From Pelagihabitans sp963760375 (GTDB lineage Bacteria; Bacteroidota; Bacteroidia; Flavobacteriales; Flavobacteriaceae): a stretch of DNA of 64,000 bases. The stretch covers positions 744,001 through 808,000 of the forward strand of contig CAVXCS010000007.1 in NCBI GenBank assembly GCA_963760375.1, in the 5' to 3' direction. Below the pieces are notes generated by a model, which was given only the letters and a program-made list of their open reading frames with translations, did not search any database and was not told the DNA's origin. A program made the position numbers and the translations under genes. Position 1 is the stretch's first letter. Each line of letters begins with the position of its first letter. Of this stretch, positions 36,106 to 44,173 are shown one piece after another.

Positions 36106-37014
36106 ATGTCAAAAATCATAGTGATCGGAAGCGCCAATACCGACATGGTCGTTAAAACAAGCCGTTTTCCGGAACCGGGGGAGACGATCATCGGAGGCGA
36201 TTTCTTCATGTTTCCAGGGGGTAAGGGAGCCAACCAAGCGGTTGCCGCGGCAAGGGCCGGGGGCGATGTCGTTTTTATATGCGCCCTTGGCGACGATCTT
36301 TTCGGGAAAAATGCCATGGCAGGATACCAACATGAGGGCATTGATATCGGGAATGCCCTGATCGTTAAAAATGGCACTTCGGGGGTGGCCTTGATCACCG
36401 TGAACGAAGGGGGTGAGAACGAAATTGTAGTGGCTTCCGGCACAAACAGTTTGCTCTCCCCGGCACATGTTGAAGCGGGTATCCAAAATATCGATGGCGA
36501 CGATATCGTTCTGACGCAGTTGGAGACGCCTATCGAAACCGTGGAATTTTTAGCGGTGCAGGCATTGAAGCGACAGCTCAAACTGATTCTCAATCCTGCC
36601 CCTGCCCGGCCTTTGCACGATCGTGTTTTGGAAGGACTTTTTTTGATCACGCCCAATGAAACGGAGGCCAAAATATTGACCGGCATTGCGGTCAATGATC
36701 CCTTAAGCCGCAGGAAGGCTTCCGATATACTTCTTAAAAAAGGAGTTCGGAACATTATTATTACCCTGGGAAGCGAGGGATCTTTTTTCATGAACGACCG
36801 GGAATCTTTCCATGTTCCCAGCCCCAGGGTAAAGGCGGTCGATACCACAGCTGCGGGCGACGTTTTCAACGGGGTATTGGCGGTTTGCCTAGCCAAAGGA
36901 ATGCCCTGGAAGGAAAGCATGCAGTATGCGAGCCGGGCGGCCGCCCTTTCGGTGACAAAAATGGGCGCCCAGGGCACGGCTCCAACACAAGAGGAAATCA
37001 ATAAATTCAAATGA
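36106..37014 (+). CDS. rbsK: ribokinase
   Basis: A 302-residue PfkB-family sugar kinase. Diagnostic segments are GSANTDMVVKTSRFPEPGET at the N-terminus, FPGGKGANQAVAAARAG (sugar-binding di-glycine), and the catalytic DTTAAGDVFNGVLAV near the C-terminus with the anion hole and base aspartate. It phosphorylates D-ribose to ribose-5-phosphate. The next gene, a sugar transporter, begins one base after the stop, so uptake and phosphorylation are coupled. It is transcribed against all neighbours and sits between pdeM and the Lhr-type helicase, suggesting later insertion of the pair. Confidence 0.94.
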   Translation: MSKIIVIGSANTDMVVKTSRFPEPGETIIGGDFFMFPGGKGANQAVAAARAGGDVVFICALGDDLFGKNAMAGYQHEGIDIGNALIVKNGTSGVALITVNEGGENEIVVASGTNSLLSPAHVEAGIQNIDGDDIVLTQLETPIETVEFLAVQALKRQLKLILNPAPARPLHDRVLEGLFLITPNETEAKILTGIAVNDPLSRRKASDILLKKGVRNIIITLGSEGSFFMNDRESFHVPSPRVKAVDTTAAGDVFNGVLAVCLAKGMPWKESMQYASRAAALSVTKMGAQGTAPTQEEINKFK

Positions 37015-37015
37015 T

Positions 37016-38011
37016 ATGTTCGTAATCGAAACCTATGGCATCGCGGTTGTTTTCTGTGTGATCACCATGTTGGCTTGGGGCTCTTGGGCCAATACCCAGA
37101 AACTGGCCCCAAATACCTGGCGATTTGAACTGTTTTATTGGGACTATGTTTTTGGCATCGTCCTTTTTTCATTGTTGTTCGCACTCACCGTCGGAAGTAC
37201 TGGAAGCGCTGGCCGTCCGTTTCTGGAAGACCTGGCACAGGCCGGAACGGACCATATGCAATCGGCTGTTTTGGGGGGCGTTTTGTTCAATGCGGCCAAT
37301 ATTTTATTGGTGGCGGCCATTTCCCTTGCAGGGATGTCGGTCGCCTTTCCGGTCGGTATTGGGCTGGCATTGGTCGTTGGGGTCATTGTCAATTATATCG
37401 ATAGTCCCATTGGCAGTTCGACCCTCCTGTTCAGTGGCGTCGCTTTGGTGGTGGTCGCCATCTTATTGAATGCCAATGCGTATCGTAAATTATCGGCCCA
37501 GCAACAAAAAGTGCCCACCAAAGGGTTGATGCTAGCCGTGGTCGCAGGGCTGCTCATGGGCCTGTTCTATAAATATGTGGCCAATTCGATGTTTCCCGAT
37601 TTTACTGCTCCCATAGCGGGAAAATTGAGCCCGTACACGGCCGTCTTCCTCTTTTCGATTGGCATCTTGGCCAGCAATCTGGTGTTCAATACCCTGCTGA
37701 TGCGCAAACCTTTTGAAGGTGTCCCCTTACGGTTCAAGGATTATTGGGACGGTACCCGAAAAAGTCATTTGATGGGGGTCTTGGGCGGGGTGATCTGGTG
37801 TGTCGGCATGTCGTTCAGCATCTTGGCTTCGGATAAGGCAGGTCCGGCCATTTCATACGGATTGGGACAGGGGGCCACGGTGGTGGCAGCGCTCTGGGGT
37901 ATTTTTGTCTGGAAGGAATTCAAAGGGGCGCCAAAGGGTGTACCGACCATGCTCAACATCATGCTTTTCTTGTATGTTGTTGGTCTGGGATTGATCATCG
38001 CGGCTAGATAA
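37016..38011 (+). CDS. GRP/ureide-permease-like sugar transporter (DMT superfamily)
   Basis: A 331-residue integral membrane protein with about ten hydrophobic segments spread over its whole length. The N-terminus AVVFCVITMLAWGSWANTQKL, with W-x-F-E-L-F-Y-W-D-Y after it, is typical of the GRP (glucose/ribose porter) and ureide permease families. The gene follows ribokinase at one base, which makes ribose or a related pentose the best substrate guess. It ends three bases from the oppositely oriented helicase gene, leaving no room for a terminator between them. Confidence 0.88.
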   Translation: MFVIETYGIAVVFCVITMLAWGSWANTQKLAPNTWRFELFYWDYVFGIVLFSLLFALTVGSTGSAGRPFLEDLAQAGTDHMQSAVLGGVLFNAANILLVAAISLAGMSVAFPVGIGLALVVGVIVNYIDSPIGSSTLLFSGVALVVVAILLNANAYRKLSAQQQKVPTKGLMLAVVAGLLMGLFYKYVANSMFPDFTAPIAGKLSPYTAVFLFSIGILASNLVFNTLLMRKPFEGVPLRFKDYWDGTRKSHLMGVLGGVIWCVGMSFSILASDKAGPAISYGLGQGATVVAALWGIFVWKEFKGAPKGVPTMLNIMLFLYVVGLGLIIAAR

Positions 38012-38014
38012 GGG

Positions 38015-40480
38015 TCAACGCTTGGTCAGCAGGGCGGTCATCTTTTTGATACGATCGGCCAACTTTTCACTCGATAATTTTTCCCGTAGCCTGTCGGTAA
38101 TGATCGGAAAGGAGAAAGGTGTCGGGTTTTGGCAGGCTTTCCAAACGATTTCCTGGGTCGCGATCCTTTCCAACGCCAAACGCAAACGGCCTTCTTCCAA
38201 TTGGTGTTCAAAGGTTTCGGTGAAGGCCTGCTGGAACAAAAGATGTTCGGGCTCGTAATCCCGAAAGACATCGAACAGCAGCTGCGAACTGCTCTGCAGG
38301 TGTTTCATTTTGATTCCTTTGTCTGGATAGCCGGTAAATACCATGCCACTGATCACCGCAATATCCCGGAATTTTCTTCTGGCCATTTCGGTGGCATTGA
38401 GACTTTTTTGAAGGTCTTCCATGAGATAGTCCTTGCTGAACAGGTCGTTATCGATCACCTGTTGCAGGTCGAGCTCCTGATCCGACAACAGTTCAAACCC
38501 ATAATCGTTGAACGCCAGCGAAAAGGTGATCGGCGAGAGCAGGCTGATGCGATAGCTCAATAGGCTGCCCATGGCCTCGTGAACGAACCGACCTTCAAAC
38601 GGATAGAAAATATGGTGGTGGCCGTCTGTCGTTTTAAAGGTTTCGATCAGCAATTCGTTCGGTTTGGGAACGATGCTCTCCGCGCGTTGCCGATCGAAAA
38701 TATGCGCCAATGAGCGGATTTCCAACGATTGTTCCGACACGGGTCGTGAAACCGAATACAATTCATTTCTGAGCAATTCGGACATTTGCGCCGATAAGGT
38801 CAGGCGGCCCCCCATCCAACTCGGCACCTTGTTGGTTTTCTTGCTGGAATTTCGCACATAGGCCTGCATCTCCTTGATGCGGATGAATTCGAGATTTCTA
38901 CCCGCAAAAGTGAAGACGTCCCCTGCCGTCAGTTTTGATATAAAATATTCCTCGATCGAACCGATGTACCCCCCTTTTTGGTATCGAACGGCGAGGTTGG
39001 CATCACCGACAATCGTGCCGATCTGGAATCGGTGCCGCATGGCAATACCCCTGTTGTTTACCTTAAATTTGCCATCTTCCTCCACTTCAACCTTTTTGTA
39101 CTCATCATAGGTTTGCAGGCTTTGACTGCCCATCACCAGGAAATTGAGCAGCCAATGCCATTGCGCTTGGGTCAAGGCTTGAAAACAAAAGGTCTGTTTT
39201 ACCTCCTTAAAGATTTCATCGGGATAGAAACCATCGGAAATGGCCAAGGTCGTGAGATACTGCAGCAGCACATCGAAACTGTTCAGATAAGGGATGCGGT
39301 CTTCCACCGCATTTTGCTTCACCGCTTGTTGCAAGGCGGAAGCCTCCACCAATTCTATGGCATGGGTGGGCAGGAAGTAGATCACACTTTCCTTTCCCGG
39401 TCGGTGGCCACTTCTACCGGCCCGTTGTAAAAAGCGGGCCACCCCCTTTGGCCCGCCGATCTGTACGACGGTTTCCACCGGGGCAAAGTCGACACCAAGG
39501 TCTAAACTCGAGGTGCAAACCACCGCTTGGAGGCTTTCGTTCCTGATGGCCTGTTCAACCCAAAGGCGGGTGTCCTTGTTGATACTGCCATGGTGCATGG
39601 CAATTTCGCCGGCGAATTCGGGATGTTTTTCCAATATTTTCTGGAACCAGATCTCGCATTGGCTACGGGTGTTGGTAAATAATAACGTGGTTTTGCTTTG
39701 TTCTATGATCGGTATAATCGCCTCGAGCAAACGGATGCCCAAATGTCCTCGCCAAGGAAAGGTTTCCATTTCTTGGGGAATGATGCTTTTGACGGTAATT
39801 TTTTTATGGAGTTTCGCTTTGATCATCACCGAATTTTGCAAAGCCTGGGTCTCCGGTCCCAAAAGTACTTCCCTTGCCTGTTCCAAGTTTCCTATAGTTG
39901 CTGAAATGCCCCAAATGCGGAGGGATTTGGAGACCGATTTTAACCTGGATAAGGCCAATTCCATCTGCACCCCACGTTTGGTTCCCAATAGTTCGTGCCA
40001 TTCGTCGACCACGATGGCGGAGCAGTCCTTGAAAAGTTTCGCATAGCCCTTGGTGGCCAGCAATAAATGCAGGCTTTCCGGCGTAGTGATCAACAGATCG
40101 GGCATCTGCGTTTTTTGTTTTGCCCGATCTTTGGCCGAGGTGTCGCCGGTTCTTATCCCAACGGTCATTTGCGTACCCAAATCGGCACATACCCTTTCGG
40201 CCGATTGTTTTATTTCCTGGGAAAGGGCCCTGAGCGGCGTGATCCAAATGGCCTTTAGGCCTGGGATATGTCGGGTTTTATAATCGGGATTGTTTTTAAC
40301 ATATTGTAAGACGATCGGAAACCAGAGGGCAAAGGTCTTGCCACTGCCCGTGGGGGCATTTAGGAGTCCGTTCCTGCCTTGTAAAAATGCTTTCCAGGTT
40401 GCTTTCTGAAAGGGAAAGGGTTTCCATTGTTGTGCTTCGAACCAGGATTCTGCCAGGCGATAAAGTGCGTCTGCTTTCAT
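38015..40480 (-). CDS. ligase-associated DNA damage response DEXH-box helicase (Lhr-like)
   Basis: An 821-residue superfamily 2 helicase. Motif I is NAPTGSGKTFALWFP, motif II DEWH (VVDEWHELLGTKRG), motif III SATIGN, and motif VI QRAGRSGHRPG. After the two RecA domains comes a winged-helix/Lhr-specific C-terminal region (FTFAGRNLEFIRIKEMQ). The length matches the short Lhr version linked to bacterial ATP-dependent DNA ligase rather than the 1500-residue Lhr. It unwinds DNA during repair. The ligase and exonuclease partners usually beside it are absent upstream; the next gene is a divergent TerB protein. Confidence 0.92.
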   Translation of the reverse strand: MKADALYRLAESWFEAQQWKPFPFQKATWKAFLQGRNGLLNAPTGSGKTFALWFPIVLQYVKNNPDYKTRHIPGLKAIWITPLRALSQEIKQSAERVCADLGTQMTVGIRTGDTSAKDRAKQKTQMPDLLITTPESLHLLLATKGYAKLFKDCSAIVVDEWHELLGTKRGVQMELALSRLKSVSKSLRIWGISATIGNLEQAREVLLGPETQALQNSVMIKAKLHKKITVKSIIPQEMETFPWRGHLGIRLLEAIIPIIEQSKTTLLFTNTRSQCEIWFQKILEKHPEFAGEIAMHHGSINKDTRLWVEQAIRNESLQAVVCTSSLDLGVDFAPVETVVQIGGPKGVARFLQRAGRSGHRPGKESVIYFLPTHAIELVEASALQQAVKQNAVEDRIPYLNSFDVLLQYLTTLAISDGFYPDEIFKEVKQTFCFQALTQAQWHWLLNFLVMGSQSLQTYDEYKKVEVEEDGKFKVNNRGIAMRHRFQIGTIVGDANLAVRYQKGGYIGSIEEYFISKLTAGDVFTFAGRNLEFIRIKEMQAYVRNSSKKTNKVPSWMGGRLTLSAQMSELLRNELYSVSRPVSEQSLEIRSLAHIFDRQRAESIVPKPNELLIETFKTTDGHHHIFYPFEGRFVHEAMGSLLSYRISLLSPITFSLAFNDYGFELLSDQELDLQQVIDNDLFSKDYLMEDLQKSLNATEMARRKFRDIAVISGMVFTGYPDKGIKMKHLQSSSQLLFDVFRDYEPEHLLFQQAFTETFEHQLEEGRLRLALERIATQEIVWKACQNPTPFSFPIITDRLREKLSSEKLADRIKKMTALLTKR

Positions 40481-40666
40481 GGGGGTTATAAGGAGACCAA
40501 ATAGTGGTCTTTTTTAATGTGTCGGAAAGTTAACGATTAAGTTTTACCCTACAGGGCAAAGGGTTGCTTTCAGCAATGTCTTTTGAGCTTTTTTAAGATA
40601 TTCCTTCCAGATTCATAAGTCCATAAAATAATCAAAAGGATACTGGAATTTGACCTTTAAAAAAAT

Positions 40667-40674
40667 TATCTTTG
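40667..40674 (+). promoter_or_regulatory. -7 promoter box for the TerB-like gene
   Basis: TATCTTTG is a perfect TAnnTTTG box 20 bases before the ATG at 40695. A TTTG at 40649-40652 is present but at a short 14-base spacing. The box excludes the upstream TTG start. Confidence 0.5.
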
Positions 40675-40694
40675 CCCCGTTTAAAAAGGAAGGT

Positions 40695-41117
40695 ATGGCA
40701 TTCAAGGATTTGTATTGGAACAGCGAACACAGGAGCAACTTGGCACACTTTGCCGCAATTGCTTCATTGGCCGCTGTAGATGGGGAGGTTGGGAAAGAGG
40801 AAAAAGCGATGTTGGATCGGTTCGCTTTTCGGTTGGATATCACCGAAGAAGAATATAAGGAAGTGATGAAAAAGGAAAACAAATACCCGATCGAGCCCAC
40901 TTTGGATTCGAAAAAGCGGTTGGAGCGTTTATACGATCTTTTTCGCATGATCTTTGTAGACCATCCCATCGAAGAAAATGAACTGGCTTTGTTGAAGCGG
41001 TATGCGATCGGACTTGGATATCCCAATGATCAGGCGAACAAGATTATCAAAAAATCGGTGGCCATCTTCAGTGGCAAGATCGATTTTGAGGATTATAAGA
41101 ACATACTGAAACTCTGA
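40695..41117 (+). CDS. TerB-like helical protein
   Basis: A 140-residue all-helical protein starting MAFKDLYWNSEHRSNLAHF. The TerB signature is FAAIASLAAVDGEVGKEEKAMLDRFA, an alanine-rich helix followed by an acidic loop and a second helix, repeated loosely as RMIFVDHPIEENELALLKRYA. No signal peptide or membrane segment. TerB domains are found in tellurite and stress systems, but no other ter genes are present. The start at 40695 is fixed by the promoter box 20 bases upstream. A bidirectional terminator follows. Confidence 0.78.
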   Translation: MAFKDLYWNSEHRSNLAHFAAIASLAAVDGEVGKEEKAMLDRFAFRLDITEEEYKEVMKKENKYPIEPTLDSKKRLERLYDLFRMIFVDHPIEENELALLKRYAIGLGYPNDQANKIIKKSVAIFSGKIDFEDYKNILKL

Positions 41118-41142
41118 GCGGAAACTCGGTTTATCGGAATAC

Positions 41143-41166
41143 AAAACGGGCCTGCCCGTTTTTTTT
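41143..41166. terminator. bidirectional terminator between the TerB-like gene and fbp
   Basis: The palindrome AAAACGGGC-CT-GCCCGTTTT is followed on the plus strand by a run of eight T. It lies 25 bases after the TerB stop and overlaps the fbp stop codon region, so it can serve both converging genes. Confidence 0.8.
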
Positions 41167-42175
41167 ATGCTTGAAGCGCCATAAATTCTTCCGCTTTTTC
41201 CACCATTTTTTTACTGCCACAGAAAAAAGGAACCCTTTGATGTAATTCGGTCGGTTTGATATCGAGTATGGGCCCAAACCCATCACTTGCCTTGCCGTTG
41301 GCCTGTTCCGCGATAAAGGCCATAGGATTGCACTCGTATAGGAGGCGAAGTTTACCGTTCGATGCCATACTGCTCTTGGGATAGATGTAAATGCCGCCCT
41401 TGATCATGTTCCGATGAAAATCCGATACCAATGAACCGATATATCTAGAGGTATAGGGTCGATCTTCTTCTTCCTTCTGACAGTACTTGATATAATTTTT
41501 AACCCCTTGGGGAAAATGGTTGTAGTTTCCTTCGTTGATGGAATAGATATTGCCGCTTTCGGGGAATTGCATGTTTGGATGGGAAAGGTAAAAAGTACCT
41601 ATGGCGGGATTGAGGGTAAAGCCATTGACCCCATCGCCCGTGGTATAGACCAACATGGTCGACGTCCCATAGATGATATAGCCCGCCGCTACTTGGTTTC
41701 GACCGGGTTGAAGAAAATCTTCCATGGCAACGGGGGTTCCAATGGGCGTGATTCTTCTGTAAATTGAAAAAATGGTGCCTACCGAAACATTGACATCGAT
41801 ATTGGAAGAACCATCCAAGGGGTCGATGAGCACCACATACTTGTTCTGGTGCTTTTGGTCGTTGCTATTGATGGCTATGAAATGGTCCTCCTCTTCGGAG
41901 GCGATACCGCACACGATTTCACGGTTTTTCAGGGTTTGTATAAATTTTTCATTGGCCAGCACGTCTAATTTTTGTTGGTCCTCCCCCTGAACATTGGTGT
42001 CGCCCGCTTCGCCCAGAATATCGACGAGTCCCGCTTTGTTCACTTCATAGTTCACTACTTTTGCCGCTAGTCGAATGGCGTTGATCAGTTTGGAAAGCTC
42101 ACCGGAGGAATATTGAAAGGAGGATTGGTTTTCAATGATATATTCTCCCAAGGTGGTGTTTCTGTTTCTTAACAT
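41165..42175 (-). CDS. fbp: class I fructose-1,6-bisphosphatase
   Basis: A 336-residue enzyme of gluconeogenesis that hydrolyses fructose-1,6-bisphosphate to fructose-6-phosphate. The start at 42175 gives MLRNRNTTLGEYI, matching the family N-terminus; an ATG 48 bases upstream adds an unrelated segment. Metal and catalytic motifs are ASEEED, VVLIDPLDGSSNIDVNVSVGTIFSIYR and the sugar-binding region YIGSLVSDFHRNMIKGGIYIYP. AMP-regulatory features are expected in this class. The divergent GNAT gene shares a 110-base intergenic region. Confidence 0.96.
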   Translation of the reverse strand: MLRNRNTTLGEYIIENQSSFQYSSGELSKLINAIRLAAKVVNYEVNKAGLVDILGEAGDTNVQGEDQQKLDVLANEKFIQTLKNREIVCGIASEEEDHFIAINSNDQKHQNKYVVLIDPLDGSSNIDVNVSVGTIFSIYRRITPIGTPVAMEDFLQPGRNQVAAGYIIYGTSTMLVYTTGDGVNGFTLNPAIGTFYLSHPNMQFPESGNIYSINEGNYNHFPQGVKNYIKYCQKEEEDRPYTSRYIGSLVSDFHRNMIKGGIYIYPKSSMASNGKLRLLYECNPMAFIAEQANGKASDGFGPILDIKPTELHQRVPFFCGSKKMVEKAEEFMALQA

Positions 42176-42258
42176 GTATCGGCTGTTTGTGTGGGAACAA
42201 ATATCGGGTATTTTGTGAAACAACGTCTTTTTGGCCTTCGATTGATTTATTAAATTTA

Positions 42259-42266
42259 TAACTTTG
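42259..42266 (+). promoter_or_regulatory. -7 promoter box for the GNAT-lysC pair
   Basis: TAACTTTG matches TAnnTTTG and sits 19 bases before the GNAT ATG. No similar box was seen between the GNAT gene and the aspartate kinase gene, so both probably use this promoter. Confidence 0.45.
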
Positions 42267-42285
42267 TGTTTTATTTATAACAATT

Positions 42286-42765
42286 ATGAGCACCACCATA
42301 CGCGTAGCAAGGGCGAACGACATGCCGCAGGTACTGCAACTGATCAAAGAATTGGCTGAATTTGAAAAGGAAGGAGGCGCGGTTGAAATAACGGCTGCCG
42401 ACCTGATCAGGGATGGTTTTGGAGAAGCGAAACTCTTCCGATGTTTCGTCGCGGAGGTCGATGGGAAAATAGAGGGTATGGCCTTGGTATATCCGCGATA
42501 TTCTACTTGGAAAGGTCCGGTAATCCATTTGGAGGATCTGATCGTCACCAAGGAAATGCGGGGCCATGGCCTTGGAAATGCCCTGTTGACAGAAGTGGTC
42601 AAGTACGGCCATCAGCTAGGTGTCAAACGGATCAGTTGGGAAGTATTGGATTGGAACGAACCGGCCATTGCCTTCTATGAGAAAAAAGGGGCCAGGGTAA
42701 TGCGCGACTGGGACGTTGTGCAGCTCGATGCCAAGGGAATTGAAACCTATTTAAATACGGAATAG
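42286..42765 (+). CDS. GNAT family N-acetyltransferase
   Basis: A 159-residue acetyltransferase. The acetyl-CoA binding motif A is VTKEMRGHGLGNALLTEVVKYG (pattern R/Q-x-x-G-x-G/A), preceded by the core strand IHLEDLIV and followed by the motif B segment WEVLDWNEPAIAFYEKKGARV. This resembles the diamine/spermidine acetyltransferase branch of GNAT (tyrosine in FYEKKGA). The substrate cannot be fixed by sequence alone. It is transcribed just ahead of the aspartate kinase gene (69-base gap), probably as one message. Confidence 0.9.
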   Translation: MSTTIRVARANDMPQVLQLIKELAEFEKEGGAVEITAADLIRDGFGEAKLFRCFVAEVDGKIEGMALVYPRYSTWKGPVIHLEDLIVTKEMRGHGLGNALLTEVVKYGHQLGVKRISWEVLDWNEPAIAFYEKKGARVMRDWDVVQLDAKGIETYLNTE

Positions 42766-42834
42766 TATAGTTTCCGATTCAGGATTCATTTATTAAGTAT
42801 AAAGAAAGCTTCACTATCAATTATATCTACAGCA

Positions 42835-44085
42835 ATGAGAATTTTCAAATTTGGAGGAGCATCGGTCAAGGATGCGGAGGGAATCAGAAACGTTGTCAAG
42901 GTGCTTGAACTGACGGGCCACACCAACACCCTGTTGGTCGTTTCGGCCATGGGCAAGACCACCAACGCCATGGAAGCAGTGGTCAACGCTTATTTCCATG
43001 ACAAGGCAGCCTTGGCGGGCGCGCTCAATGAGGTCATCAAATACCACGAAGACATAGTAGCGGAATTGTTTCCCCAGAAAGGGCATCCCATTTTTATGAA
43101 GGTCAAGTCACTGTTCGCTGAGGTACAGGGGTTTTTGGCCTGGAACAAATCGCCCAAATACAATTTTGTCTACGACCAGGTGGTAGGGTATGGGGAGTTG
43201 ATCTCTTCGGTGATCGTAAGTGCCTATTTTAACGAAATAGGGATTAAAAACAACTTGATCGATGTCCGTGATTTCATCAAGACCGATAACAGTTATAGGG
43301 ATGCCACGGTGCAATGGGAAAAAACACAACATCTGGTGAACAAGGGCATCGATAAATCCAAACTGAACATTACGCAAGGGTTTATCGGCAGCGACGACAA
43401 CAACTTTACCACCACCTTGGGGCGTGAGGGGTCCGATTATACAGCCGCTATTTTGGCCTATTGCCTCAATGCTGATTCAGTGACCATTTGGAAAGATGTG
43501 CCCGGGGTACTCAATGCCGATCCTCGGTATTTTAAAGAAACCCAATTGCTGAATAAGATATCGTATTTGGAGGCGATTGAACTGGCTTTTTATGGCGCAT
43601 CGGTCATACATCCAAAAACGTTGCAACCTTTGCAAAACAAAGAGATTCCGTTGCACGTGAAATCATTTATCAATCCGAACGAAAGCGGCACCACCGTTGG
43701 CAAGGGTATCGGTATTGAACCCATGGTCCCCTGTTTCATTGTCAAAAAGAACCAGGTTTTGATGAAGTTGTCATCGCTCGACTTTTCGTTTATCGTCGAG
43801 GATAGTATAAGTGAGCTTTTCAAGCTGTTGCATGATCATAAGATGAAGGTAGATCTTATCCAAAACTCCGCCATCAGCTTTTCGGTCTGTGTCGACAATA
43901 AATTTGGCCGTCTCAACGAACTTTTGGATTTGCTGAAGAGCAGGTTCAAAGTTGTGCACCAAGAAGGCGTGTCGCTTTATACCGTGCGCCATTTTACGAA
44001 CGAGGCCGTAGAATCCTTGATCAATGGCCATGATGTGCTCCTTGAACAAAGGGGTAAAGAGACCTTACAATTGGTCGTAAAATGA
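42835..44085 (+). CDS. lysC: aspartate kinase
   Basis: A 416-residue aspartokinase catalysing the first step from aspartate toward lysine, threonine and methionine. It begins MRIFKFGGASVKDAEGI (KFGG motif), has VVSAMGKTTNAM, FIGSDDNNFTTTLGREGSDYTAA and WKDVPGVLNADPR, and ends in two ACT modules (LSSLDFSFIVEDSISELFKLL onward) that should bind feedback amino acids. It has no homoserine dehydrogenase domain, so it is the monofunctional form. The gene is downstream of the GNAT gene on the same transcript. Confidence 0.95.
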   Translation: MRIFKFGGASVKDAEGIRNVVKVLELTGHTNTLLVVSAMGKTTNAMEAVVNAYFHDKAALAGALNEVIKYHEDIVAELFPQKGHPIFMKVKSLFAEVQGFLAWNKSPKYNFVYDQVVGYGELISSVIVSAYFNEIGIKNNLIDVRDFIKTDNSYRDATVQWEKTQHLVNKGIDKSKLNITQGFIGSDDNNFTTTLGREGSDYTAAILAYCLNADSVTIWKDVPGVLNADPRYFKETQLLNKISYLEAIELAFYGASVIHPKTLQPLQNKEIPLHVKSFINPNESGTTVGKGIGIEPMVPCFIVKKNQVLMKLSSLDFSFIVEDSISELFKLLHDHKMKVDLIQNSAISFSVCVDNKFGRLNELLDLLKSRFKVVHQEGVSLYTVRHFTNEAVESLINGHDVLLEQRGKETLQLVVK

Positions 44086-44173
44086 CTTGGGACCAAAAGG
44101 CCGCCAATAAAGTTAAAATAGGTTTTCCTCTAGTGTTTTTCCTATCTTAGCCTATCTTAAACAAGAATCGGGT

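Noticed and set aside
36072..37010. Minus-strand ORF of 312 codons
   Set aside because: Antisense to ribokinase, whose sugar and ATP motifs are all intact on the plus strand.
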